A DNA stretch of 64,000 nt, taken from assembly GCA_034509495.1 (NCBI GenBank), contig CM067522.1, positions 14,182,668-14,246,667 on the forward strand, read 5' to 3'. Made by a program: the position numbers and the translations under genes. The stretch is from Acestrorhynchus altus (Eukaryota > Chordata > Actinopteri > Characiformes > Acestrorhynchidae). Shown piece by piece: positions 23,019-37,200 of this stretch (position 1 is the first letter of the stretch; every line of letters starts with the position of its first letter). The notes beneath the pieces were generated by a model, which saw only the letters and a list, made by a program, of their open reading frames with translations, was not told the origin of the DNA and did not search any database.

Positions 23019-26000
23019 TCAGGCATCAGACAGTGCCGTCATTTTCCTCCGAATCTGTCTGATGTCTTTCTTCAGTTCTCCTTTGTCCAGTTTGGCCTTG
23101 GCATCACTGATGTCCCTCAGGGAAGCAATGGCATCCAGGGCTTCTTGGAACCCTGTCAATCAAAGAGATCACAAACACATACATTACAGTTCAAACACCT
23201 GTGGACTTTCAGTGTTGGTGAGTGTCGTGTTTAGAGGGTCATCAATAATGCAATCGCATCCCTCAATCTGCTTTAGAGTATAAAGTGAGCCTGTGTCACA
23301 GGGTATGAACAGAATGCTGATTTGTCAAGGCTTCTGTTACTGCTTGTATTTACTGAGCTGACCTGGTGTTTTAATGTCAAACTTCAAGGTTCCAAGAGGC
23401 CCTGGATGCCGTTGTGGATGCTAGCCTTGAGGACATTAGATGGAAGCTGGCTGTGGATAGATTGTCTGTATGTTGCTGAAATAATTCCACATCTTATTGA
23501 AGATATAATACTTGTTAAAAGATACACAGTTGGCAGATTTGACAGAGATTGGATTTTAAGATACAGGACCACCAAACAGCAGATATGTAGGTTTTTTTGA
23601 AGTGGAAAAAGCACAGAACAGCGCAGGAATCTGGCACTCCAGGATTGGGATTGCTTACCTCTTGTATGTTGAATATCATGCTCACCTGACTGATACTCTC
23701 TTCTCATCTGCTCCAGTTCATCTCTGAAGCTCTTTTCCAAATGATCGATTCTGCTGCGGAGTTTGCTCTCCAAACGTTTGAGCTGGTCTGTGAAATGCTG
23801 TTTTCCCAACTGCTTGTCCAGATTCTCCATATGAACAGTGAGAAGGTCCACTTTTGCTTTTAGCTTTACCTCCATCTCCTCCTACATACAAGTACACAAA
23901 GTGCAATATTACATATAATACATTGTGTATCTGAACATTTGTTCCAATCCAAAGCCAATAGTGATGGACAGCTTTATCTGTTCTTTAAGAGATCATCTCA
24001 CTATTACTGTACCATTATGGTGACCCATACTGTCAAAAAATATTCACAGTTGATCCAATTAGACAGTTTTTTAGCAGTGACCCTGAACATGAGTGCACTG
24101 TCACAAAGTTTACCACTTTGTCCTGCAACAGAATTCGCAGCTGTTGACCTTCCTCTGTGAGTGTTTGGGCTGTGCTACACAGCTGCTGCTCTGTCCAACT
24201 CTTGAGCCTAGTTGTCTCCTCTTCCAACCGCCTCAGCCTACTGGACGTCCTGCACAGCCAGAACATAGACCACAGGTACTCTTATCTTCATGCTGTACCA
24301 TCAACTGCCCTGAGTTATAATGTAACATTAAACAGTAAAAATTACAAAACAACGGCTGTTATGTAACATTAGGACTCACATTAACATTAGGATTGGTTTG
24401 ATGGACATGGCCAGTCAATAGCCTAAAAATGGTCAGTATCGATACATGTCTGAAGAATTATGCCATATTATTTGTTTTGCAAAATGCATAACAGTAAGAG
24501 CATCTCAGATCAGTTTTGAATTAGTGGTTGAATTGTAATCTTTGTCCAACAGCTTCCCCTTCTTTGCCTCTTAATATATTTGTTTACCCCTCAGTGCATA
24601 TGAGTACCTTGTGCAAAAATTGCTATGAGCTCCAAGAGTCACTTTTCTAGTTTCACTTAAAAGTACTCCCTGGAAATTGCTTTTTTAAAACATGATATCT
24701 CTAAAACTCCACTCTCTTCTGAACATTTGCTGCCATTTAGATCACTTAGAGGAGAATAGCACTGTGGCTGGATGGATACAGGACAAAATTAAGGGATCAC
24801 AGGATCGCAGATTTGAATCCCACGTCACACTGGTTGCCATCTGCAGCCGGAATGTGAGAGAGCAAACTTGGTCGTTCTTTCTCTCTTGGTGGGTAGATGA
24901 TGCTCTTTCCCCACATCACACCTAGTGCAATGTTATCCAGCAGATTTTGCCATTGTATTGGAGCTTGGGCCCTGGTGCTTTCTCTTCTTCCAAGCATTTT
25001 GGCTACACAGCAGTGATGCAATGGCAGCAGTTTGAGTGGCTGGCTTTACATGTATCGGAGGAATGGGTCTGGGTATTTGGCACTTCCAAAATGGCATAAA
25101 AAACAAGCACCAAAAAAAATACTCAACTAGAGTTTGGTCTCCTTGGGATTTACATATTTACAACCATATATGAAGAGTTACATGCATTTCTGGGGGGGGG
25201 GGGGGCTATTTGAGCTAGAACAGAGCATTATAAGCCCCCCATGTTCTTCTCTCTCACTGAAGCAAATGCTCCTGACAGGCAGAATTGACTGAATCAGCCC
25301 ACAGTTAAACCCCTGGGAGTGGAGTGCAGTAGCAGATTCTGAGACTGTTGATAACATCCTAATCTATTGAATTTGATTACCAAGCTATCACCTTAAGTGT
25401 ACTGGCATCGTATTAGAGGTGTTGCACAATAATGAGATTAATACAGCTGTAATTATGTTTGTGATGCCTTGACATGACTAGTTTATAAATCAAATATTTA
25501 GGGTCTCACTTGGTTTCAAGTTGTTGGATGTCCCTCTGTAGACCTCCTGACATACTCTTGTGGGATACAGACTGCTCCAGCTGAGAAGTCTCTAATCTTC
25601 TAAGTGACTGTGAAATCTAACAGAAATTATATATATATCTGATCAGCCATAGCATTAAACCAATGATGGGTAAACTGAATAGCATTACTTATTTTGTCAA
25701 GAGGTGGGATCTACATGTACATGTCAGCAGATGAACAGTCAGTTCCTGAAGCTGATGTGTTGGATGCATGGGTAGGCATAAGAATCTGAGCAACTTTGAA
25801 AAGAGTCAAGTTATGATTGCTTAACAACAGGATCAGAGCATCTCCAAAACAGTAGGTCTTGTGAGGTGTTCCTGGTATGGAATAGTTATTATTTACCAAA
25901 AGTGTATTGGCTGCTTTCATTCTGTATGCATGTGCAGTTCACTTTGGAAAGGCAAAGTAGATCTGGTAGGGATACTTTTCTTCAAGTCCGATAGCCATAT

Positions 26001-29000
26001 TGTAGTGATGTAAGCATGCTTATGTACGTAATAAGACAACTGTGCTTAGTGGGACAATACCCTAATTTGATCTGCTCCTAATGTGTTGGTGCCAGATACC
26101 ACAAAACACCTTTAAAGGTCTTGTGAAATCCATGCCTCAGTGGGTAAGATATCTGACCTGTTTGTTTATGTAAATGTCTTTTGTGACATCACTCAATATT
26201 TTATGGTCAAATTTCCCAGCTTAGTTAATATATATATTAAATATTATATTAAATATATATACTAAAATAATGTAGTTCTCCATTATACCGGCTCTTTACG
26301 AATAAATAGTTTGTGGCCTCTTCCCGTAGACAAATGCTCATAACAGTTTTTGCAAATTGCCCAAAGGCCGCATTAATGAAATGCACAACTTCTCCGCATT
26401 TTATATGCCGCCACCACCCTCTCCCATCGCTTTTGTGCTGGTCAGAGATAGGGCTCTCTTGTGCACTTGCTGCTGGCTCTCGCTGACCTGTTTCCCTTTC
26501 ATTTTCAATTACTTCTATGGCAGCTGGGGACCACTCCCCCTTCCAAGATGTAATGTACTTAATCACAGTGATTTACTGTGAAGCTCTGAGCTCTGCAGCC
26601 ACTGCAGGAACTGAGCTTTGTAAGAGGAGAATGAGAGGATGGCCTTTTTCCAGTGGAAAGACTGCAATGGAAATGAGCTATGGGGAGGGCAAATGGGCAA
26701 TAGCTAATGGAAATGAGCTATGTGTATGTGTTGGGGCTGAGGCACGTTCATAACTCAAGCATATTCTCTCTTGCATGCTCAACCAATGTTTCTTTATGGC
26801 TTCGTAAAAGAGCACATGAGGTATAGCCCATTCTCTTCTATGTGGGTCTCGTCTAAGTTTTTTTTGGCTGTACTATTTCTGATTCAATACCCGACTTGTA
26901 AATTTTAAAGTAATGAACCCTGACAGTCTAGCCACAGTTACAAATCTAGGATGTCCATCAAATAAGTAACAAATACACAAATATTCTCCTGAATTGCACA
27001 CCCACATAACTCTCAGTCTTGGTCTACAGTCACACTGTCATCGGCAGGACTGTCTGCTTTGATGGCTGAGGTTATCAGTTCACAAAGTTCCTACAAGGCC
27101 CAACTATTCTGTCTGTGCTCAAATGTTCATAGTAGCATTTCTTCAAAGTCCTTGTTGGCCTTTTTCATTAATGTGTATTTATTTATTTATTTATTTATTT
27201 ATTAACTTGATGTTTTATATGCATATATATGAAGAATATGAAAAGGTGAAAACATTTATTGATAATAAGATAGACCACCTCCTAGAACACGAAATCTAAG
27301 TCTTGCACTATTGAATAAATAAATACTCTCCTTTATACCTTTCAAGCCTCACACCCACACAGACCATTCTCAGACAGTTTATGGAGCTTCCAGATCTACA
27401 CTTATTTATGGAGTGGAGGTGTATGGATAGTAATAACATACCTACTCAGTCTATGCTTTTTACAGTAGCCTATATTTGTGCTGACATTTACAGTACATCA
27501 TTGCATTTGGAAATATTGACAAAACCCATCCAGTTAATGGTTGCCCTGTGGTCTGTATCAGGTCATTTTACTGCAGTGGCTCTCATATAATGTAATCCTA
27601 TGCCATAAAAACTTTTTCTCTACAGTTTATGGCACTATATAACATTCTGTTACCTATAAAATGGGCAGGAGCAAGTTTACAGGAGAAATGCTAGTACAGT
27701 TTTTACTGTGCAGCATTATATTATATTATTTATAAATATGACATAGATATGAGTATCTGAAACTGCACAAGCTGTTTGATATTACCAAACAACTCTGTGC
27801 ATTTTAAAAGGGGACCTATGTAATGTTTTAGGCATGATGCTAATTAGTGGTCACCGTATAAGCCCAAATAAGTTCACTTAACCTAAAAATTATGAGGCAG
27901 CATTTCACTTTAAGACAATTAATCCCACTAAATATACCTTTTTTTGGGTCAAAATATCCAATTTGAAAGTGACAATTATCCAACCCCTGTCAAATACAAT
28001 GCTCCTGAAAGTAGGACACCTCCTCTGATTCATGTGTCTCTTTGAACTGCTGCCATTACAGAGCATGGGGATTTGGACCTCCAATCCTTGGATCATAGTG
28101 TTAGCATTGGTCCGCTGAGCAACTTTGAACCCATCCCACTAAACGTACTTAAGGTACTCAACAGTATATATTAGAATAACTATAATCCATTAGGGTTAGA
28201 AAAGATTTAGTCCTTGCTTTTTTAAACAGCCCTGAGGTTCTAGCTCAGCTTAGTTGGCATCATAGTCAAAATAGACCCCAAAAAACACCCAAATGACCAC
28301 ACCAAGACGTCTGTTTGCATACAAATTTAAGATAAGTTCCATCTTCTTAACCAAATACAACCTAAATACAAACCCAGACACACCTCAAAGCATCATACAA
28401 GCACTTTTATGACACTGTCATGTAAAAACAAAGGTGGTTCTTTTTGAGACAAAGTATGTAAGACACAAGAAAAAGACAAAAAATGTAAAGATTCTCATTC
28501 AGCGTACTGTTTTTTCATCTTCTTCCTGTTCTCAGGAGCTACAAATCTAAAAAACTAAGTCAACCCACTACAACAAAGGGATTTTCATACCCTTCTGAAT
28601 TCCTTCTGATATCTTCAGAGTACAGTACATCATTGTAGTTCATGCACACTTGTTGGACTGGATATATTTACCATTGAAAAGTGATGTTGCAATAAAGAAT
28701 CAATCATACATCACCATGTGGGTCAATTAACCTTGTCAGAGTAGGTGCCTTGAGCCTTTTTTGTGAGCTGGGCAGGCTACTGACTTGGGTCTGAGAATAC
28801 AAGATGTAGATGGGCAACAGGAGTAGGTTGATCCCACCTGTACTGAACAATTTTGTACAGTAACAAGGTGGTTCTGCTGATTTGCTGCCACTAATAGCTG
28901 CCATTAGCTTACTGTCAGCTGCCGCTTGGCTTGTAGATTTCAATCAGATGCTAATCAGTGAAACTTGCCAGCCAAATGGCATGTGCCAGTCAAATGAATG

Positions 29001-31264
29001 TTATGGCATCTTTAGCAGTGTGAAACAACTGCAGTTAATCACAACAGCTGTGCAACTTAAGTTGGTCAGCCAGCTAGTAGTGTTGCATAAAATAAAATTC
29101 ATTCATTTTGATGGTTAGCATTTGGCTGATTTTACCATCAAGCCATCTAGTCCCAGTAATATCAAAAAAGTACACAGTGCTGAGTAGCAACAGGCAGGAA
29201 AAGCTGGTAGCAGGTTGAGCAGATGGTGTAAGTGCAGGTGCTTAGAGGCTGATAAGGGCAGTATTTAGATATTGTAAGCTAAGGATTCTCAACCTTTTTC
29301 ATTTCAGCCCACCTGCTTATAACTGGAAAGCATAATAGTCCATAAAGAACACAAAACTTATGTGCAGATGCCTGCGTCTGCATTGTCTTGAACTAATTTA
29401 CCTCGCGACACTTTCACTTTTATCAAATTATTTTTCTTTTACATTGTCTTTTATTATTTAAAGTGACATTACCAACCCAGTATGGACTATTGTCTCCCAC
29501 CCGAGGATGGGCTTGGGGACCACTAGAGAGTGTATCATGGACCACTGGTGGTCCCTGGCCCACAGGTTGAGAAACCCTGCTTTAAGGCATGTGAGGCTAA
29601 ATTACAGTAAATTAAAATTACTTTTTTAAGTCACTTTCTAACATAAACAATCTGCTATAAAGCTGCCAGTACTGCTGTATTGTAAAAGCACACCCTGCAG
29701 TGCGCAGCTATAGTAACCTAATCCTACAGTCTACAATAGTAAGACCAGGCAGCTAAATAAAATATAACAAATATTGACGCAAGCGTAGGTAGCCTGGGGG
29801 AAAAGACAGCACATGGTGAGTGAGGGGGGGAGGACATGACTAGTGTAAATAGATGGTGCCGGTAGCCAATGAGAAAGATACAAGTCTTATTTTGCAAGTG
29901 TTATACAAACACCCTACTGCTCAATGTATTGTTGAAGCAACACAACTGAATCAGATCTGGGTACTTGAGAACCATCCATCCATCATCTGCCACTTGTCCG
30001 GAGTCCAGGTCATAGAGGCAACAGCCTTAGCAATGAGGTCCAGATCTCCTCTTTGAGGGATATAATCTCTCCAACATGTCCTGGTTCTCCCTCTGGGCTT
30101 CCTCACAGTCAGATATTCCCCACCTCAGCTGGCTCCTCTCGATGTGGAGGAGCAGCAGCTCTACCCTGAGCCCCTCCTGGATGACTGAACTCCTCACCCT
30201 GTCTCTAAGAGAAAGTCCAGCCACTCTCCAGAGGAAACTACTTTCAACTGGGAACTCATTCTTTCATTCACTACCCAACGCATGTGGCCATAGGTCAGGG
30301 TGTTTAGATTTACCAGTAAATTGAGAGCCTTGCCTTTAGGCTCAGCGCTTCACTACAACAGACCAGCTCAGAGTCCACAACAATGCAGATGCTGCACCGA
30401 CTTGCCAGTCAACTTCTCACTCCATCTTTCCCTCATTCAGGAACAAAACCTTGAGATACTTGTGCTCCTCCACTTGAGACAGGAACCAAAAGAATTTCAA
30501 AATCACTATCCAATTACAAGTTAAGCGCCAGTGGCAACAGACTAAATTATCAGGTCATTCATTAAAAAAATATACTGAACAATATGTGGGATAAATCCAG
30601 TTTTCATAACAATTGAGTTCAAACTTATTGCAGTGTATAAACTTCTATTAGTAGACCTGTAGCTCCAGTACATAACTATAGAAAAAAATGTCAGACAAAC
30701 ATGTCTTTTTTGATTGGCTACATTTTGGACAAGGAAGGAAACAGGGAATTTCATGTTATTGCCAAACTCCAAACATTAATACACACCTCTAACTGGCATC
30801 CTATATTGGTTATGAAACTTACACCATAAGACTTGGTGAAGAGCTTCATCTGATTTTTGTAATCAGCTTTACAACTGCCACCCACTCAGTGTGAGCTCAT
30901 CTTGGCCCTCAATCAGTCCTGACCAAGATCATCCACTCTTTAAGTTTAAAGGCAGGATGTATACATTTAACACTATGAGCTTGTAAAAGACTCACCTTGA
31001 GCTCCAAATCTTTCAGTCTGAGCTCAATCCCAGAATGTATCTCACCCATTTCTTTTAGGAGCTTTGCAATTTGTTGTTCGCCAGCTTTGACATCACCTGA
31101 CAGCTTTGCTATGCTGGCATCACACCTAATTAATGAAGAGACAGAATCAATGCATTTAGATGCATGCCAGTTAAACATAAATGTAAATGTGCATGTAGAT
31201 GTAGATCTACAGTGATGGCACACAGAGATTTTTTCCTCTGCATTTAACCCATCCACACAGTAAA

Positions 31265-31296
<32 letters not shown>

Positions 31297-34200
31297 TAGG
31301 GGTCAGTGAACACATGTGCCCGGTCCTGCCTGTTCAGGGAATCAAACTGGCACCTTTCAGTAACAAGGCTGGTTTCCTAACCACCAGGCCATGTTTGCTC
31401 ATATCATGATAATTTCCTTTGATTTTAATGTATTATTTAAACATTGTTTCAAGATATATTTCTAATTCATTCAATATATTTTGCTGCAAAAACAGAGAAT
31501 TTGGGATTCATCAGCTTTGATCTCACAAATATGAACATATTGATGATCATCCATTCTCTTTCCACTAATAGAGTTACTGATTGAGTGTCTGAAGTCTTGT
31601 TTTAGTTGGAATTTTATTCTGTACATTTTAATCTGGATCTTACAGAAAAAAGAACAAAATCAGTTTAAGGATTAAGAAAAGTCTAAATTTTGAAATTGGT
31701 AGACACCTTAAACTGAATGCATCCAGCTAGTTTAAGTTACACCTATTACAGCCTGATACAGATTATATAGACCCTATTGAAAAACACTGTCATTTGAATT
31801 GGACACTTTGGAGCAAATAAATATGACCCTATTGGCACCATGTCTAAGTCCAGAGGGCTAGAGGGTTTTAAGGCCTGCCAGTATTGAGCTGAGAGACCAC
31901 ACTATACCTCTCCACAACCTTAAAAGCTTCACAGCTCCACGGTAAACAAACATGAACCAAAGCAAAAAAGGTAAATGTGGATACACTGATAGTTATATAC
32001 TGTCTGGTATTCATTTAAACTCCAGAACATAAAGATCGTTAACACCTTATTCTATTTCACCTTAATAAGTGAAGTAGGTACTTCCAAGTGCTACGTTTCA
32101 GTCCACCTTAAATCCTGCCATTATACCCAAACAACCCAAACAATTTGTCGTTTTCATTCCACTTTAAACAGTGAAGCAGTTACAGATGCCTGGATGACTG
32201 CATTCACCATTTAAGGTGATCACACTCCTCCTATATCAGTTTAAAACAAGGTGATGGTTGTCCAGTCTAGAAACTGTATATGGATGTGATGGGTGATCAC
32301 CAAATACTGGGGGAAAAGTAAGATAATGGGAAAAGCAAGATAGTGGAAGAAGGTTTTAGAAGATACAATTAGATGTGTTTGCTGCAGTAATGGTGCAGCT
32401 ACACTATGGCAAATTTATCTCCTGTGTGGTTTAGGCCATCAAAATATCAAAATTGTAAATTAATTCCCCATATTTTTATCGATTGTCATAGACCGAGAGA
32501 GCCAAAGAGACCAGGAGGACATTAAATCCACAGAATCAATAACACTGTGCTGCTTGCCACAGAGTTGAGCGACTGCTCATCAATACTTGGTTACTAATGC
32601 TGCCCACATCCTATGACCTGTGGTGGTTCTGTTAGAGTGATTCTTTATTTTTCGTGGCCCTCAGTGTGTTACACACCCAGATCACATCACTGTTATGTCT
32701 GTGATTTTCTGATTTAATTTGAACTCAAAAAGAGATGAGCTAATGGAGTACATATCCTTGTACTACGGATTTAAGATGCAGTTTTAGAAGCATCTTTGGC
32801 TTAGTACAGTATCTTAAAAAGGGGTACTTAAGTAGAAGGAGAGGTCCATATCCTCTTAGAAGAAGAAGAATTACTGGAATGCTGAAAAATTTTTGATTGA
32901 TTAAATGTTTGTTCATACTAATATATAAGACAAACATGATACACTATTGCATCCAAATGTTTGTGGGTAGCATTCAGCTACTATAAGTTGCATCCAGTGC
33001 TGACACAGATGTGCAAATGCACACACACAGCTTCTCTAGTTCCTGTAAAGAAGTACTGCCAAAGGAATACAGCTCTCTGGACAATAGAATAGGAATCACT
33101 GGCGCCATGCCTAATGTCAGGTGTCTACTAGAGGGGTGTAAATCCCCCCTACATTGAGCTGTGGAGCAGTATAACTGTGTTCCCTGGAATGGTGGTGCTC
33201 CATGCAGTACTTTGAGATGAGTTGGGAAATTGGGTGGGGTGGTGATCATCCAACATTCGGACCTCATTATTGCTCTTGTTGCAGAAATGCAATCCAATCA
33301 AATGTTCCAAAATCTAGTAGAAAGCCTTCCAGTAAGTGTGTGTACACTGTCTTCATCACATCACATTGATTTTTTTCCATGACTGATACCTGGCCACTCT
33401 GCCCCGCAGGTCTCCAATGCCAGTCAAGTTCTTGTTGTCTAACTTTTGAATCGCAAGCGTTGTCCCTGATGTCACACTGTCCTTCTTAACAATCTGAGCT
33501 TCCAGCACCTGTAAGTAACAGCTGCTTCATTATTTAATCCTTAAGAGTTTTTTAAATCAGGAGACATTAAGATGCATGATTCCTGCTATGCAAATTAAAC
33601 TCTTAGAAATGAAAGGGTTCTTTGGTCTAATGCCAGAAAAAAAATTGTTAATTTTTGCTTTAAAGATTCTTGGGAAAACAATTTTATTTGTATTTTTTAA
33701 ATATATACTGCAGTGACACTGACATGGTGGTGGTCCGATAGTTTGTGTTGTGATGGTATGAGTGGATCAGACACAGCAGTGTGGCTGGAGGGTTTAAACC
33801 ACTCAGTGTCACTGCTCGAGTGAGAACAGTCCACCACTAAGAAATATCCAGCCAACAGTACACTGTGAGCACTGATAAAAGACTAGAGAACTAGAGGATG
33901 ACCAACAGTGCAGAAACAGATGAGCTTCTGTCTCTGACTTTACATCTACAAGGATGACCAACTAGGCAGGAGTGTCTAATAGACTGGACAGTGTGACACA
34001 GTGTTTAAGCACTCCAGCATTACTTCTGTGTCTGATGCACGTACCAGCGCAACACACACTGCCAATGGCAGCAGTAAGATCCTCTGATCATAGTACTAGC
34101 AAAAGATGACTCAGACCCCCAAAGGTAATTCTTAAATGCTAGAATGAGCAACACATTTACATTTATTTACATTTACGACATTTAACAAACACTGTTATCC

Positions 34201-37200
34201 ACAGAAATGATCACAAGTACTTATTTGTCCAAAAGAAAATTCCTAGAAGGTATGAAAAGTCCTAAAGAGAGCTCTAAGCTCAGATACTGTGAGTGTAGAT
34301 ACCTACTGCAGATACAACATGCACTGTAATAGATACAGTACATCCACTACAATAAGTATAACCATAAGCTTTAAAAAAGACGGGTTTGGACACACAGGGA
34401 AGTTGAGGCCAGAACAGAGATGCTTGTCTTCCATACATCTTGAAGGACGGTTAGTCAAGCCAAACCAAGCTTGAAAGCCTACTGGTGTGGATCAGGTTTT
34501 TTGACTTTTGGTACAGAGGAGCTGGTCCAATTTTGGCTTTGTGGGCCAGGGTTATGGTTTTAAATGGTTTTGGGAAACTGGGCCAGTTCTTTCAAAATGA
34601 GGTATTTTAAACCTATGAAGTCAATTTGATGAGTCAGATTCATAATAAAATCTTATTATATGTGAATCCAAATTGTGTTTTTGAAAACAGTGAGTACTGT
34701 ACATCAGTAAGAGGTGTTTATAACAGATAAACATCAGGCACACATAGTTTTATAATCCAAACTATTATGCTTGCTTATCTGCCAACGCGTGTGGCTGCTT
34801 TTAAAGATCTGGGGTGTGATAAGACACAGAATGCCAGAGTGAACTGAGCTATTGTTTTAATCTGAGCTGGTATGATGGAAGTCGTTGTTATTGTTTGTTG
34901 TTGTATATCTATCCATCTATCTCATCACTCTGTGGAGACAAAAGCTCTTTCTGCCACTGATGACCCACATTGATTTATGTAATTAATTCATTTTCTATGG
35001 GCTGTTGCTGCTTAATTTATACCCTTAGTTAAATGGTGTTATTGGCGTCTGCTCTGAAAACCTCTCGCCATTTATTACACATCATTAAACTTTTTTGCTT
35101 ACACGTGAAGAATGAGTGAAAGCAAATGGAGCCAGGCAGCATTAATAGTGACTGCATTTTTGACAATATAATTAAATTGATTTGATGGGAGATAGAGAGA
35201 CACACTTTACACTGTTACCAATCTCCAGCCCTGGTCTAGCAGAACCATCAAACAGTGACTATCTGATTGATAGAAGAAAGGTAGAGCCTTTATTATCTAA
35301 TAACTTGGGAGCTATATGATCTATGACTTCGCATATATGATGGAATATGACCAATGACCTCTGCTAGTTTATAAATTGAATTAGACATATTCAGTGAATT
35401 AGAAATATTTAGACATAAGAAAGTACATTTGACCATTAATATTATATCTCACTGACCTGAATGTCTTTGCTGAGCTGTTTAACGATGCATGTAATGGTCT
35501 GAACGTGGTTCTCTAGAAGTTTCCTTGCAGACGCCTCAATCAGCACAGATTCCTTGGTGGTGTGCAGGCTGCTGACCATGTCCTCTTTTATTTGGAAGGC
35601 CTGCTGCAGCAAAGAGGCCAAGGTTCTCTCTTGTGTGGTCATCACTGGCCTTAATGAAAAGATAAAATATCCTAGTAATTTTAATAATGCTGGGGTTCAC
35701 ATGTGTTACACTGTAAAAAGCTGTTGTAAATTTACAGTTAAAATGATTCAGTGCTCGGTAGCACAGTGAGATAACGCTGATGCCTCACAGCAAGAAGGAC
35801 CTGAGTTCGATCCCTGGGTGGGGCAACCTGGGAAGTTTCTGTGTGGAGTTTGCATGTGTTACACTGTGGATTTTTCATGTTCTCCCCGTGTGTGCGTGGG
35901 TTTCCTCTGGGTACTTCGGTTTCCCCCAAAGACATGTGTGGTATGTGAATTGAGGACTCTAAAGTGGCCCTTAGTGTGTGAATGTGTGTGTGGGTGTGCC
36001 CTACGATGGACTAGTGCCCTGTCTAGGGTTGTTTCCTGCCCTTGTGGTCAGAGTTGCCGGGTGGGCACCGGCTCACCCGTGTTCAGGAATAAGCTGTATA
36101 GAAAATGGATTGATGGATGATTCAGTATCACAGTGTTTGCCAGCACCATTACAATGTTTGACCGTGGTTGGAAGTACCGATAACCACAAAATGGCTCTGA
36201 AGAACCCTGAGGGCCATGCATTGGTCCAGGCTACATCTCATAAGTCACATTTGACTGTACTGGAAAGAAGATGCCTGATGTGTTTGTAGAGGCTCAGAAC
36301 CACACAAGTGCTTCTGTAAAAATCTCTTCAATTTGTGGTGAAAGCCTGAGGACCTCCTCAAACCATGTCAGCCATTGATTAGCTGTCCTTGTGTGCTGTG
36401 TCAAACTGAGGATCTCTTCAGATTAGGGGTTCATTCAATAACGTCAAAATCAAATAACGGAAAGGTCAGCATTTAGGTAGGGGTCACTGTCATAATAATA
36501 AATCTAAGCCCCTTGATTTGGAAGTATAATTAACAGCACTCTACCCGAGCAAATTCTTCCTTATGCATTGTTTATGGATGTGGAACACACTGCTTATCAG
36601 TACAACTACTACAAATAAAGATTGCAACAAGGATTCTTTATGGTAATGGCACAACAGAACCTTTTCTGGTTCCATTCCTTTCCATACATGCTTTTGTATG
36701 CAAAGAACTTTTTTTTCAGTTTAAAGAACCTCAATATAGTGAAATGGTTCTATACTAAATTAACCGTACATCTTACTCTAGAGTGATTTATTTTTAATCA
36801 TGTACCTGTTCATGTTCAAAACTATTTGGACACCCCTTACAGTCACATTTACCCCTTTTTACTCTCTCAATAGTAGGAATGTGACAAGCCTGGGCCAGTT
36901 GTGCTCTTTCAGGGTCTGGCTGCTGATCACAATCCTCGTTTCATAGTCCCAGCGTATTGGTCCACTGAACCATTTGGAGCCCTAATACAATACAATGGGA
37001 CACTCTGATGAGCAGTCGAACTGGGTTCTCTGGAGTGATGGCGTTCCATCCAATACCTTTAGGGTGAGTTGGAGTGGTGTTTGTGATCCAGAAATAATCC
37101 AACATCAGAACCTGACCTTACTAAAGGTCATTACTGAATACAATGAAATCCTCACAACCGTGTTCAATGTATATTGTGTTAGAGAATGGTGCAGGCTGTT

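Larger units (their letters stand above)
25617..30995 (-). other. fam81b: Large fam81b intron, repeats only
   Basis: A 5.4-kb intron. Recognisable contents are listed separately: a (TTTA)n run near 27174, a SINE piece at about 28030-28140, an inverted-repeat element at 29281-29586 and a LINE fragment at 29971-30510. An unassigned - strand frame of 105 codons lies at 26249-26566. The remaining stretches (25620-26240, 26770-28020, 28150-29270) show no gene, RNA or clear repeat. Confidence 0.5.

Noticed and set aside
23384..23685. Apparent extension of the fam81b frame past the donor at 23686
   Set aside because: The donor GTGAGC at 23685 joins in phase to the terminal exon (G+GG) that carries the conserved FAM81 C-terminus. 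The extension is intron, although a second GT (GTAAGC near 23657) exists.
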